Assembly (NCBI RefSeq): GCF_900113615.1
Contig: NZ_FOPZ01000003.1
Location: forward strand, 124,001-188,000
Reading direction: 5' to 3'
Source: Halorubrum aquaticum
Lineage (GTDB): Archaea > Halobacteriota > Halobacteria > Halobacteriales > Haloferacaceae
Length of the DNA stretch: 64,000 bases
The notes under the pieces are model-generated. The model saw nothing but the letters and a program-made list of their open reading frames with translations, was not told the origin of the DNA and did not search any database. The translations under genes and the position numbers were made by a program. Positions 43,325 through 52,776 of the stretch are shown in pieces (the stretch's first letter is position 1; each line of letters starts with the position of its first letter).

Positions 43325-43867
43325 CTACTTCGACTCCGCCCACGGCAGCGGCTCCGTACACCAGTGACAGAAGTCGAGTTCGGCGTCGGTCTCCCGCCCG
43401 CAGTGGGGACACTCGACGCGGGTCGGTTCGGCGTCGGCCGCCCCGGCGTCCTCCGTTCGAGGGCCGGCGCCTTCCGACCCGACGCCTCCCCGACCGACGC
43501 CCGTGCCGTCGTCGTCCGCGGACTCCCCTTCCGTCGCGTGCCGCCGTATCGCCGCTGCGGTCGCGTCCGCGCGTTCCGCCTCCGCCGCCTCCGAGCGCGC
43601 GACGAGGTACGCGTCCACCGCCGAGAGCCCGACGAGCACCGAGATCGGCAGGGCGACGTCCGGGGACACCCCGGCCGCGACGTCGGCGAGCGACCCGCTC
43701 GGGTCGATAGGGTCCGCGTTCGAGAGGCTGTACAGCGCCACCGCTCCGCCGAGGATCGTCACGTGCCACACGATCGCTCGTCCGAACCGTCCCAGAAACG
43801 CGTGTCCCAGCCCGGGGACGAACGTCGCCAGGAGGGCGGCGACCGGCGCGCGGAGACGGCGTCGCAT
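43325..43867 (-). CDS. Membrane protein with C-terminal zinc ribbon (DUF7575-like)
   Basis: A 180-residue protein: two or three hydrophobic helices at the start (TFVPGLGHAFLGRFGRAIVW and following), a linker, and a C-terminal zinc ribbon CPHCGRETDAELDFCHWC (C-x2-C...C-x2-C). A haloarchaeal family of unknown function. It is divergent from pantoate kinase; the gap to the ArlD/E gene holds no other gene. Confidence 0.75.
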   Translation of the reverse strand: MRRRLRAPVAALLATFVPGLGHAFLGRFGRAIVWHVTILGGAVALYSLSNADPIDPSGSLADVAAGVSPDVALPISVLVGLSAVDAYLVARSEAAEAERADATAAAIRRHATEGESADDDGTGVGRGGVGSEGAGPRTEDAGAADAEPTRVECPHCGRETDAELDFCHWCTEPLPWAESK

Positions 43868-43960
43868 GGCGCTCGCTTCTCGTGGCCGCTACTTACCGGC
43901 TACGGTGTCGGACGACCGCGGATGGCAACGATTAATCGGGGGCCTCGCGTCCGGTGACGC

Positions 43961-44854
43961 ATGAACGGGAAGCGGGCGACCGCGTTCGTCCCCGGCCACG
44001 TCACCGCCTTCTTCAGCGCGCACCCGGCCGAGGACCCGGCCGCGGCGGGCTCCCGCGGTGCCGGACTCACCCTCTCGGACGGCGTCGACGTGACGGTCAC
44101 CCTGGTCGACGACGCGGACGCCGCGGACGACTCCCCCGTCGCGCTCGCTCTCAACGGCGAACCCGCGACGATCGGCGCGGTCGGGGACGTCCTCGCCGCG
44201 CTCGACGTGCGGGCGCGGGTGACGCTCGCGACCGATCTCCCGGTCGGGGCCGGATTCGGCGTCTCCGGGGCGGCGGCGTTGGGGACCGCGTTCGCCGCCA
44301 ACGCGGCCGCCGACCGGGGTCGCTCCGAGAACGAGCTCGTCCGGATCGCCCACGAGGCCGAGGTCGAACGCGGAACCGGGCTCGGCGACGTGGTCGCCCA
44401 GGCCCGCGGCGGGATCCCGATCCGCCTCGAGCCGGGCGCGCCGGGCCACGGCGTGCTCGACGGGGTCCCCGCACACGCCCGCGTCGAGTACGTCACCTTC
44501 GGCGAGCTCTCGACGGAGGACGTGCTCGCCGGCGACACCGCCGCGCTCACCCAGGCCGGCGAGCGCGCCCTCTCGCGGCTCCGGGCCGATCCGCGACTCC
44601 CCACCCTGATGGACGCCTCACGCGAGTTCGCGGAGCGGGCGGACCTCCTCGTCCCCGAGGTCGCCGAGGCGATCGAGGCGGTCGCGACTGCCGGCGACTC
44701 CGAGGACCCCGACGGCTTCGGCGGCTCCGCGGCGATGGCGATGCTCGGCCGCACCGTCTTCGCGCTCGGTACCGGCCTCTCCGACGCCGGCTACGACCCC
44801 GCGGTCTGTCACACCCACCCCGCGGGCGCGCGGCTGGTCGGCGAAGCCCAGTAG
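43961..44854 (+). CDS. Pantoate kinase (GHMP family)
   Basis: A 297-residue GHMP-superfamily kinase. It has the ATP loop LPVGAGFGVSGAAALGTAFA, an N-terminal VPGHVTAFFS segment and a C-terminal Gly-rich stretch DGFGGSAAMAMLGRTVFALG. These features match archaeal pantoate kinase, which with phosphopantothenate synthetase replaces PanC/PanK in archaeal coenzyme A synthesis. The partner synthetase gene is not in the window. Confidence 0.85.
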   Translation: MNGKRATAFVPGHVTAFFSAHPAEDPAAAGSRGAGLTLSDGVDVTVTLVDDADAADDSPVALALNGEPATIGAVGDVLAALDVRARVTLATDLPVGAGFGVSGAAALGTAFAANAAADRGRSENELVRIAHEAEVERGTGLGDVVAQARGGIPIRLEPGAPGHGVLDGVPAHARVEYVTFGELSTEDVLAGDTAALTQAGERALSRLRADPRLPTLMDASREFAERADLLVPEVAEAIEAVATAGDSEDPDGFGGSAAMAMLGRTVFALGTGLSDAGYDPAVCHTHPAGARLVGEAQ

Positions 44855-44874
44855 CCGACTCCCGGTCCCCGTCG

Positions 44875-46512
44875 TCAGTCCGTCCGCGCGGTCGCCGGGT
44901 GCCGCGCGTCGAGGTGGTCGCGGGCCGCCTCGGCTATCACCTCGCCGGGACCGCGCACGCAGTCGCGGCGCAGGTCCGGGTAGTGGCCGTCGACGAGTCC
45001 CTCGACGAGCTCCTCGGCCTCGAGCGCTCGCTCGATCGGCTCGCCGCGGAGCGCCTCGGAGACCATGCTCGCGACCGCGGTGCTCACCGCGCAGCTCTCG
45101 CTCTCGAAGCCGATGTCGACGACGGTGCCGTCGTCGTCGATCTCGACGAAGAACTCGCCGTCGTCGCCACAGGAGGTCTCGGCCGAGTGCTTCGTGAACG
45201 TCGGGTCGGCGATCGCGCCCGCGTTTCGCGGCGCGTGGTAGTGGTCCGCGAAGCGGTCGTGGAATCGGTCGGACGCGACGAGGTCGTCCCGGCGCTCCCG
45301 GGTGTTCTCCAGCGCGTCGATCAGGGCGTCGACCTCCCGTTCCGTGTTGTAGACGTAGAACGAGGCCCGCACGGAGCCGGGAACGTCGAGGCGGTCGTGA
45401 AGCGGCTGCGTACAGTGGTCGCCGGCGCGGACGGCGATTCCGCGGTCGTTCAACACCGAGGAGAGGTCGTGGCCGTGAACGCCGTCGACGTTGAAGGCGA
45501 CGAGCCCGGAGCGCTCCTCGCCGGGCGGGACGCCGTAGACGGCCACGTCGTCGCGCTCGCCGAGCCGCTCCATCGCGTACTGGGCGAGCTCGTTCTCGTG
45601 GGCGGCGACGGCCTCCATCCCGATGTCGTCGAGGTAGTCGGCCGCGGCCGCGAGCGCGATCCCCTCGGCTATCGGCGGGGTCCCGGCCTCGAACTTCCAG
45701 GGTGGCCGGTTCCACGTCGACCCCTCGAAGGTGACGTGCCGGATCATCTCGCCGCCGTAGAGGAACGGCTCCATCTCCTCGAGGAGGTGGCGTTTCCCGT
45801 AGAGCACGCCGATCCCGGTCGGCCCGGCCATCTTGTGGCCCGAGAAGGCGAGGAAGTCGGCGTCGAGCGCCTCCACGTCGACCGGGCGGTTCGGCACCGA
45901 CTGGGCCCCGTCGACGAACACCATCGCGCCGTGGTCGTGGGCGAGCTCGGCGAGCTCGGCGACGGGGTTCACGGTTCCGAGGACGTTCGAGACGTGCGCC
46001 ACCGACAGCATCCGCGTGTCGTCGTCGACCACCTCGGCCGCGTGCTCCATGTCGAGGTGGCCCTCCTCGTCGACGCGGACGTACCGGATCTCCGCGCCGG
46101 TCCGGCGGGCGACCTGCTGCCAGGTGACGAGCGAGGCGTGGTGTTCCATCTCGGTCACGACCACGTTGTCGCCGGGGCCGAACTCCTGCATCCCGAAGCC
46201 GTACGCGACGAGGTTCACCGCCTCCGTGGCGTTCTTCGTGAACACGATCTCCTCGAGCCCGCCGCTCGCACCGACGAACTCGGCGATCCGCTCGTGTGCC
46301 TCCTCGTAGGCCACCGACGCCTCGTGGCTCAATCCGTGGATCCCGCGGTGGACGTTGGCGTTGTACTCCTCGTAGTACTCGCGGAACACGTCGTACACCT
46401 GCGTCGGCGTCTGCGTCGTCGCGGCGTTGTCGAGGTAGACGAGCGGCTCGCCGTCGACCTCCCGGTCCAGTATCGGGAAATCGTCGCGGATGCGTGCGGA
46501 GTCGGATGCCAT
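44875..46512 (-). CDS. SufS cysteine desulfurase fused to SufU/IscU scaffold
   Basis: A 545-residue fusion. Residues 1-410 are a class II cysteine desulfurase: PLP lysine in FSGHKMAG (K227) and active-site cysteine in RAGDHCTQP (C367). Residues 415-545 are a SufU/IscU-type domain with its three metal-ligand cysteines C448 (SCGD), C474 (SESCAVST) and C518 (RRDCVRG) intact. Both catalytic parts look functional, so sulfur could pass within one chain from desulfurase to acceptor. SufB/C/D genes are not near. A TATA-like tract (complement of acaataag, about 46534-46541) lies about 25 nt before the ATG. Confidence 0.9.
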   Translation of the reverse strand: MASDSARIRDDFPILDREVDGEPLVYLDNAATTQTPTQVYDVFREYYEEYNANVHRGIHGLSHEASVAYEEAHERIAEFVGASGGLEEIVFTKNATEAVNLVAYGFGMQEFGPGDNVVVTEMEHHASLVTWQQVARRTGAEIRYVRVDEEGHLDMEHAAEVVDDDTRMLSVAHVSNVLGTVNPVAELAELAHDHGAMVFVDGAQSVPNRPVDVEALDADFLAFSGHKMAGPTGIGVLYGKRHLLEEMEPFLYGGEMIRHVTFEGSTWNRPPWKFEAGTPPIAEGIALAAAADYLDDIGMEAVAAHENELAQYAMERLGERDDVAVYGVPPGEERSGLVAFNVDGVHGHDLSSVLNDRGIAVRAGDHCTQPLHDRLDVPGSVRASFYVYNTEREVDALIDALENTRERRDDLVASDRFHDRFADHYHAPRNAGAIADPTFTKHSAETSCGDDGEFFVEIDDDGTVVDIGFESESCAVSTAVASMVSEALRGEPIERALEAEELVEGLVDGHYPDLRRDCVRGPGEVIAEAARDHLDARHPATARTD

Positions 46513-46567
46513 ACCGGCAACAGATACCAGTCGTACAATAAGTTTCGGGGGAGAGGACGTGGCCGGC

Positions 46568-47623
46568 CTACCGGTCGGGAGTTACGCCGTGTCCCGGGCC
46601 GCCGATGTCGTGTATCGGGCCCTCGCCGCTGTCGACGACGTCCTCAGCCAACAGTCGATTACCGTCGAGGTCAACGTACGAGAACGCTCCCAGTCCGGCA
46701 ACGACGTGGGCGCTAGTGTGGATGCCGATCGAACTCTCCAGCATACAGCCGACCATCAGATCGAGGTCCGCACCGTTCGCGATGGCGGCGATCTCCGCGA
46801 CCGCGAGCGGGCCGGACTTCCCCAGCTTGACGTTGATGATGTCTGCCGCCTCCTCCCGGACGACTCGGACCGCGTCCTGGGGTGTAAAGACGGTTTCATC
46901 GGCCGCGATGGGGATGTCGATGCGACGACGTGCGTCCGCGAGGCCCGCGAAGTCGCTTGCCGGAACCGGCTGTTCGATCAGCTCGAGGTGTATCCCGCGT
47001 TGAGTGACGCGATCCGCGAACAGTGCCGTTTCCTTTGGACTCCATCCCTGGTTGGCGTCGACCTTCAGCGCGGCATCCGGCGCGGCCTCCCGTATCGCAG
47101 TCACTCGGTCGATGTCTGCGTCGAGATCGGTTCCCGTCTTGATCTTCAGGTGTTCGTATCCCTGATCGACTGCCTCCTTGGCTCGTCTCTTGGCGGCTGC
47201 CGGCTCGACGATGGGGATCGTCATGTCCGTCTCGACGGGAGAGGGCGTGCCGCCGAACAACTCCGAGAGCGCGATATCCCGCTCTCGGCAGAACGCGTCG
47301 AGAATGGCCGTTTCGACCGCGAACGTCGCCGAAACGGCTCCAGGAAACGTGTTCCGAAGATCCGTCACGACGCTTCGGTACTCGCCGACGGGACGATCTT
47401 CGACGACGTCCGCAGCGGCACGTGCCGTTTCGACCGCCGCCTCGCGCGTCTCTCCGGTCACCGGTGGAAGGGGAGAACCCTCGCCGTACCCCCTCACGCC
47501 TTCTTCGGTCTCGACCGTGACGAGCACGTTCGAGGCCTCGTGTTGAATGCCGAGCGAGATCTCGAACGGCTCGGAGAGGGGGAGATCGAGCGGTTCCACG
47601 GTGAGGTCGACGATGGTGCTCAT
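46568..47623 (-). CDS. dgcA: Enolase-superfamily N-acetyl-D-glutamate racemase / dipeptide epimerase-like (DgcA candidate)
   Basis: A 351-residue enolase-superfamily enzyme of the muconate-lactonising/epimerase group. Catalytic bases: HLKIKTG (KxK at strand 2) and NVKLGKSGPL at strand 6. Metal ligands lie in KVDANQGWS, LIEQP and AADETVF. Coupled to the DUF1611 gene (4-nt overlap), it matches the DgcN-DgcA pair, in which DgcN N-acetylates D-glutamate and DgcA racemises the product. A dipeptide epimerase is an alternative given the peptide-related neighbours. It is the last gene of the four-gene operon. Confidence 0.8.
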   Translation of the reverse strand: MSTIVDLTVEPLDLPLSEPFEISLGIQHEASNVLVTVETEEGVRGYGEGSPLPPVTGETREAAVETARAAADVVEDRPVGEYRSVVTDLRNTFPGAVSATFAVETAILDAFCRERDIALSELFGGTPSPVETDMTIPIVEPAAAKRRAKEAVDQGYEHLKIKTGTDLDADIDRVTAIREAAPDAALKVDANQGWSPKETALFADRVTQRGIHLELIEQPVPASDFAGLADARRRIDIPIAADETVFTPQDAVRVVREEAADIINVKLGKSGPLAVAEIAAIANGADLDLMVGCMLESSIGIHTSAHVVAGLGAFSYVDLDGNRLLAEDVVDSGEGPIHDIGGPGHGVTPDR

Positions 47624-48702
47624 GCCCCACCTCCCGTCGTCCGACCCGATGCCTCTGGTTGTAAGGCGTCCCGAACCGCGCCGAGGAGGTCTTCGGAGCC
47701 GCCCTCGTCGTAGACGTTTGCGACCGGGTACTCGTGACGGTCGCGCTCCGTTTTGGGATCCCCCCAGGTCGAGACCCCGGCGATGGTGGCGTCAGAGAGC
47801 GTTTTAACGAGGTCTGCCTCCTTTTCGACGCCATCGATTTGAAACCGATCGAAGTGTGTCCGTCGGGTTCGAGCCGGGTCGTCGGCGAGGACGACCGCGT
47901 CGGGCCACGCTCCGTGTAGGATACCGAGCGTGACGCTGGAGTACGCACGGTGGGTGAGAGACGCCTGGCCCTCGACGAAGACGAGGTCGTGATCCGCTCC
48001 CACCGACTTCACCATGTCCTCGACGACGCCACCCGTGAAGTCGGCGGGGACGCGGTCGATCACGACCCCCTCGTGTGCGCCAACCATGATGCCGGTCTGT
48101 CCGGTGGCGACCCAGCCGGCGTTGAGGCCCGCCTCGCGGGCCGCCTGATAGAGTTCGAACGTCGTCGTGCGCTTGCCGACCGCACAGTCGGTCCCGAGCG
48201 TGAGAACCACGTCGGTATCGATGTCGTCGACCGATCCGTCCCCGACGCGGAGCGCATCCTCCTCGGGGGGTTTCCGTACGTCGAGGATGCGGGCGTCGTG
48301 CTCGTCGGCCAGCCCCGACCAGTGTTCGTCGTCGCCGAGGAAATAGTGGAGTCCGCTCACGATGTCACAGCCGGCACGAAGGGCGTCTTCGATGTCTCCT
48401 ACCCACGCGTCCGGGAGTTGTCCCCCCGCCGGCGCGACGCCGATGACGAGTGCTTCGGCTTCCGGAGCGATGTCGAGGGCGTCGTCCACACATTCCACGA
48501 TCGGGACGTCGGGTGCGTCACGTTTCTCGAGGACTTCGGCCGGGGTCTGCCCCGCCGTCCCCGAATCGACTACCGCCCGGACGTCGAACACCTCGCTGTG
48601 TGTGACGACCCCGTTTGCCGTCTTCCCACCTTTGCTCCCGAACTCTCCCTCCGCGAGTACGATGGCGGGAACCGGGATGTCGAACGTGTCTCGAAGATTC
48701 AT
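47620..48702 (-). CDS. dgcN: DUF1611-family protein, D-glutamate N-acetyltransferase (DgcN) candidate
   Basis: A 360-residue DUF1611 protein. It has an N-terminal Rossmann-like half and a P-loop-type motif GTDCAVGKRTTTFEL in the second half, followed by TGQTGIM and FVEGQASLTH. In the DgcN-DgcA pathway, known from marine Proteobacteria and haloarchaea, DUF1611 DgcN acetylates D-glutamate. The pairing with an enolase-superfamily gene supports that assignment. The start is the ATG at 48702 (MNLRDTFDIP); a longer frame would have to start at TTG 27 nt upstream and lacks support. Confidence 0.82.
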   Translation of the reverse strand: MNLRDTFDIPVPAIVLAEGEFGSKGGKTANGVVTHSEVFDVRAVVDSGTAGQTPAEVLEKRDAPDVPIVECVDDALDIAPEAEALVIGVAPAGGQLPDAWVGDIEDALRAGCDIVSGLHYFLGDDEHWSGLADEHDARILDVRKPPEEDALRVGDGSVDDIDTDVVLTLGTDCAVGKRTTTFELYQAAREAGLNAGWVATGQTGIMVGAHEGVVIDRVPADFTGGVVEDMVKSVGADHDLVFVEGQASLTHRAYSSVTLGILHGAWPDAVVLADDPARTRRTHFDRFQIDGVEKEADLVKTLSDATIAGVSTWGDPKTERDRHEYPVANVYDEGGSEDLLGAVRDALQPEASGRTTGGGA

Positions 48703-48792
48703 CGGATATGGGATCGTTCTCCCATTCAAGCAAAACCCTACAACCTTCCATGATGGGTCCTCGATGCCCCCGGGTTCAGGTCGGGTGGGGTT

Positions 48793-49929
48793 TCAATCGG
48801 TCCGGTACCGTTCGACCGCCGAATCGTCCAACGTCACTCCGAGGCCCGGATCGCTCGGGACCGAGAAACGGCCTCCCGAGGCGTCCCACGCAGCCGGATT
48901 CTCGATGAGCGTCGACGCCGCGTGGACGTTCAGAGCACCGGACGGATAAGGGATCGCCGGCGACGACGCCGCGAAATGGGCGTTGGCGGCCATCCCAACC
49001 CCGAGTTCGAGCATTGTTCCCATGAAACAGGGGAGTCCATGCGCGCTCGCGACCGTCGCGACGTCACGCGCACGCGAGAGCCCGCCGGTTTTCGCGAGCT
49101 TGATGTTGACGATGTCACAGGCATCTCTTCCCGCGAGATCGGCCACGTCCGACGGGGAGAAACAAGCCTCGTCGGCCAACACCGGCACCCCCGTCGCCTC
49201 CCGTACCCGCCGGAGCCCCGCGACGTCGTCGTAGGGTACCGGCTGTTCGATCAGGACGAGCCCGCCGGCAGCCTCGTCGAGGACGGGGACGCGACGCACC
49301 GCCTCCGCAGCCGACCACCCCTGGTTGGCGTCGACGCGGATCCTCGCGTCGGGCACCGCGTCGGCGATCGCCGCGATCGCCTTCCGTTCGGCCTCGAAGT
49401 CTGGTCCGCCGACCTTCACCTTGAACGCCGTGAACCCCTCCTCGCGACCCTCGACCGCGAGCTCGCGGACCTCCTCCGGCGGACGGATGCCGATGGAGTA
49501 GTGGAGAGGGATCGTGGGATCGTCGTCGGGTGCGCCGCCGAGCAGATCGTACACCGGGAGGTCGCGTAGCTTCCCTAACGCATCGTACAGCGCGACGTCG
49601 ACGCCGCTGATCGGGAACGGCTCTCCCGAGAGCGTCCGTTCCGCCCGGTCGACAAGCCGCGGGATGCGGTGGAGCGGCTCCCCCTCGAGAAGCGGCGCGA
49701 GACGGTCTTCGATCAAGTCCACGACCGCGCGCTGTGTCAGTCCGTGTGGCCACGTCGATAGCGGCGCGACCTCGCCGACACCTGTGACGCCGGCGTCGAT
49801 CTCGACACGGACGAGGACGTGATCGTACGAATCCTGCCCACCGGTCGCGACAGAGAGGCTCGTCTCGTAGGAAGTCTCCACCGGCACCGACACCGGGATC
49901 GTCTCGACGGCAGTGATCGTGGCACTCAT
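48793..49929 (-). CDS. Second enolase-superfamily racemase/epimerase
   Basis: A 378-residue muconate-lactonising/mandelate-racemase-type enzyme, distinct from the one at 46568. The catalytic lysines are in AFKVKVGGPD and NIKLAKTGGL; the metal sites are RVDANQGWS, LIEQP and LADEACF. It could racemise or epimerise another N-acyl amino acid or dipeptide. Its start overlaps the stop of the deacylase gene by 4 nt, and a 90-bp gap separates it from dgcN. Which of the two paralogues acts on N-acetyl-D-glutamate cannot be told from sequence. Confidence 0.82.
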   Translation of the reverse strand: MSATITAVETIPVSVPVETSYETSLSVATGGQDSYDHVLVRVEIDAGVTGVGEVAPLSTWPHGLTQRAVVDLIEDRLAPLLEGEPLHRIPRLVDRAERTLSGEPFPISGVDVALYDALGKLRDLPVYDLLGGAPDDDPTIPLHYSIGIRPPEEVRELAVEGREEGFTAFKVKVGGPDFEAERKAIAAIADAVPDARIRVDANQGWSAAEAVRRVPVLDEAAGGLVLIEQPVPYDDVAGLRRVREATGVPVLADEACFSPSDVADLAGRDACDIVNIKLAKTGGLSRARDVATVASAHGLPCFMGTMLELGVGMAANAHFAASSPAIPYPSGALNVHAASTLIENPAAWDASGGRFSVPSDPGLGVTLDDSAVERYRTD

Positions 49930-51521
49930 GCGCCGATCACGTCCCCGGGCCGCGCGCCGGTGTGGTCGCCGTTGCGGAGGACGAACTCCCCGTTGACAAG
50001 GACGTGCTCCATGCCGGCGGGGTAGACGGCGGGATCGAGGAAATCTCCGGTCTGCTCGACGGTTTCGGGATCGAACACCGTCAGGTCGGCACGGGCGTCC
50101 CGTTTCACCACGCCCCGGTCGTCGAGGCCCAGGCGCGCGGCGGGCATGCCCGTCATCTTGTGGACGGCGCGTTCGAGCGGGATCACTCCCTCCTCGCGGA
50201 CGTAGTGGCCGAGCACGCGGGGGAACGTCCCGTAGTTGCGCGGGTGTGGGACGCCCTCCCCGAGTGGGCCGGACTGGCAGAGCGAGGAGCCGTCGCTACC
50301 GACCATGGTGAGATCGTGGCGCATCACCGTTCGGACATCGGTCTCGTCCATGCCGAAGTTGACGTGCATGGTCCGGTTCCTGTCCTCGAGGACGACGTCG
50401 AGGAGGATCTCGGCGGGTTGGCGTTCCTCGCCGTCTCGGGATGCGAGTTCGGCGATCGTCTTCCCCTCACACGTCTTCAGGTCGGGGTTCTGGACCCCCG
50501 TCACGAGGATACCGTCCCAGTCACTCGTGCGGTCGGCCTTCAGGTCGTCACGGATCCGGGCTCGAGTCTCGGGGTCACGAAGCCGCTCAAGGAGCGCGTC
50601 GTCGCCGCCGTCGTGAGCCCAGTTGGGAAGGAGCGCCCCGAGGCTCGTCGAGGAGGCGACGTACGGGTACTGGTCACACTGGACGTCTATCCCCTCTCGC
50701 TGGCGGACGAGCTCCATCCGGCGGAGGGTGGCTCTGACCTTGCCCCAGTTGTCGGGACCGATGGCCTTGTGGTGGGACACCTGTACCGGCACGTCCGCCC
50801 GGCGGCCGATCTCGATGGTCTCCTCGACGCTCTCGAGGAGGCCGTCGCTCTCGGAGCGCATGTGGGTGGCGTAGAAGCCCCCGTGGTCTGCTGCGACCTC
50901 GGCGAGTTCGACGACCTCGTCGACGTCCGCGTAACATCCAGGCGGGTAGAAGAGGCCGGTGGAGAGTCCGACCGCACCGTCCGCCATCGCCTCGGCGACG
51001 AGGTCGCACATCTCGTCGAGTTCGTCGGGCGAGGGGGCGCGGTCCTCGTGGCCGACGACGGCCGCACGGACGTTCCCGTGGCCGACGAGCGAGCCGACGT
51101 TGAGCGAGAGCCCGTCCGCCGCGAGGTACTCGAGGTAGCCGGCCATCGAGTCCCACTCGTTGGGATCCACCTCGTCCCCGAGTCCGTTGCTCTCGAACCA
51201 GTCGTCGACGGAGCGGGCGGCCGCCCCGTATCGGGGAGCGGCGCTCGTCCCGCAGTTCCCGACGATCTCGAGCGTCACGCCCTGTCGGACTTTGCTGTGG
51301 GCGTCACGGTTCGCCGGGAGCGTGAAGTCGGAGTGGGTGTGGATGTCGATGAATCCAGGCGCAACGACGTTGCCGTCGAGGTCCACCTCGGTGTCCCCTT
51401 CACCCTCGACCGTCCCGACCGCGGTGATTCGACCGTCGGTGACGGCAACGTCCCCGCGGTACCACGGTGAGCCGGTCCCGTCCACGATCCGCCCGTTTCG
51501 AAACACGTGTTCATAGCTCAT
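49926..51521 (-). CDS. N-acyl-D-amino-acid deacylase (D-aminoacylase)
   Basis: A 531-residue amidohydrolase-superfamily enzyme. It releases D-amino acids from N-acyl-D-amino acids. The zinc-site features match D-aminoacylase: FIDIHTHSD (H61, H63), the bridging-type cysteine in EIVGNCGTS (C90), ATHMRSE, VSHHKAIG, and the catalytic-site aspartate in MVGSDGSSL. It opens an operon continuing to two enolase-superfamily genes and dgcN. A TATA-like tract (complement of gggtaaagtg, about 51545-51554) stands about 26 nt before the ATG. An active, canonical member by sequence; acyl and side-chain specificity unknown. Confidence 0.88.
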   Translation of the reverse strand: MSYEHVFRNGRIVDGTGSPWYRGDVAVTDGRITAVGTVEGEGDTEVDLDGNVVAPGFIDIHTHSDFTLPANRDAHSKVRQGVTLEIVGNCGTSAAPRYGAAARSVDDWFESNGLGDEVDPNEWDSMAGYLEYLAADGLSLNVGSLVGHGNVRAAVVGHEDRAPSPDELDEMCDLVAEAMADGAVGLSTGLFYPPGCYADVDEVVELAEVAADHGGFYATHMRSESDGLLESVEETIEIGRRADVPVQVSHHKAIGPDNWGKVRATLRRMELVRQREGIDVQCDQYPYVASSTSLGALLPNWAHDGGDDALLERLRDPETRARIRDDLKADRTSDWDGILVTGVQNPDLKTCEGKTIAELASRDGEERQPAEILLDVVLEDRNRTMHVNFGMDETDVRTVMRHDLTMVGSDGSSLCQSGPLGEGVPHPRNYGTFPRVLGHYVREEGVIPLERAVHKMTGMPAARLGLDDRGVVKRDARADLTVFDPETVEQTGDFLDPAVYPAGMEHVLVNGEFVLRNGDHTGARPGDVIGA

Positions 51522-51660
51522 CGAGTGAACTCACGGGGACCGATGGGTAAAGTGTGCCACCGTCCAAGTACGGGTACGGACGCTCCGAAACCGGCGAGTT
51601 CGAGCCGAGACGGATCCCCGGCGATTCGTGCTGTGGGGTCCGGGAGTCGATCGAATTGCT

Positions 51661-52002
51661 CTACGAGAGCAGTCCGACGTACGTCGCGACGATCGAGTAG
51701 AGGAGCGTGACAACGAGGAACGCCGTCTCGTTGACGTCGAGCGTGAAGTACACGAGAGCGAACACCGGATACGGAGCGACCAGAAGGAACGTCTCGAGGA
51801 TGTACCACTGCTGTGGCGTGACGTCGAGTTGATTCCGGATCCGGTCGCGAGGGAGGGGATCCCGCAACTCGGTCGGAGGCTTGATCTCGTCGGATTCGGA
51901 TGTATCTCCGTCTCCGGGATCGCTTCCACCGACGGAGTCTTCGGTACCTCCTGGTGGTCCCCAGTCCGCGTACTCTTCCCGGTCGGGATCGCTTCGAGTC
52001 AC
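51661..52002 (-). CDS. Small two-helix membrane protein
   Basis: A 113-residue protein with a long acidic, Pro/Gly/Asp-rich N-terminal region and two hydrophobic helices at the end (LETFLLVAPYPVFALVYFTL and AFLVVTLLYSIVATYVGLLS). It starts at GTG. No motif identifies a function. An overlapping upstream frame (52292-51999) ends exactly at this start (ACGTGACT) but is Arg/Ser/Thr-rich and not convincing. Confidence 0.6.
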   Translation of the reverse strand: MTRSDPDREEYADWGPPGGTEDSVGGSDPGDGDTSESDEIKPPTELRDPLPRDRIRNQLDVTPQQWYILETFLLVAPYPVFALVYFTLDVNETAFLVVTLLYSIVATYVGLLS

Positions 52003-52275
52003 GTCTCACCTCCGTCGTCGCTTCCAGAGGTCACACCGGAACGGACGCCGACCGATTCGACGGTCTCGAGACTGGTTCCGGAACCCCTCGTGGGAGAAAC
52101 TCCACGCACCGGCGTGACCCCTACGGATCGGTTTGAGTCCGCTGCCGATCGCCGGAGGACGCTACCACAGGAGTTCGTGGCACGGAAGCCCATGGTCCGA
52201 GATGTCGGGTTGAGACGGGTAAACTCTTCGCACGAAAGCGTACATTGAAAGGCGTACATCGATAGCGATGGGCGT

Positions 52276-52776
52276 ATGGGACTACGGGACATACTCGACG
52301 CGGCCGAGGCGGTCGGGGATCGCGACGAGGTCCGTCAGTCGACGTTCCGCGAGGAGTTCGAGGCGTACGAGGCCGGCGAGACGGAGTCGTTTCCTCGAAC
52401 GCGGGAGGCCATCGCCGACGAACGCGCGGCGCTCGAGGAACTGGCCGAGGAACTGGACGCCGAGGAGGGGAACATCGATCAGTTGATCGAACGAACCGAG
52501 TTCTTCACGGTGGATCAGGCGGTCCGCCACCGGGAGCAGACGATCAAAAAGCTGGAGGCACACAACGAACACCTCCGAGAATTCCACGACGCGATGACCA
52601 CCGCGCTCGATAGAATCGAGACGAACCTCTCCGAGTTGGAGTCGAGTGATCCGGGATCGATCGAACAGGACCCACAGCCACCGTTTGAGCGTGCTCGCAA
52701 CGCTTTGGACGACCACAACGAGGCGGTCGAGGACCTGAGTACCAATCTCACTATCCTGAATGCGTATCTCCCGTAA
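52276..52776 (+). CDS. Coiled-coil protein of unknown function
   Basis: A 166-residue, highly acidic, mostly helical protein with heptad-like runs (EERAALEELAEELDAEEGN-type and IKKLEAHNEHLREFHDAMTT). No signal peptide, membrane segment or enzymatic motif. The ATG is preceded by AT-rich promoter-like sequence (about 52210-52260). It precedes the importer genes, but a 173-bp gap with its own TATA box separates them, so it is probably an independent unit. Confidence 0.65.
   Translation: MGLRDILDAAEAVGDRDEVRQSTFREEFEAYEAGETESFPRTREAIADERAALEELAEELDAEEGNIDQLIERTEFFTVDQAVRHREQTIKKLEAHNEHLREFHDAMTTALDRIETNLSELESSDPGSIEQDPQPPFERARNALDDHNEAVEDLSTNLTILNAYLP

Noticed and set aside
43954-46716. 920-codon plus-strand open frame
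   Set aside because: Runs through pantoate kinase in another frame and then antisense to the SufS-SufU gene; Arg-rich with no recognisable domain.
51999-52292. 97-codon minus-strand frame ending at the start of the small membrane protein gene
   Set aside because: The stop/start overlap is suggestive, but the product is Ser/Arg/Thr-rich with few acidic residues and no motif. I left it out.
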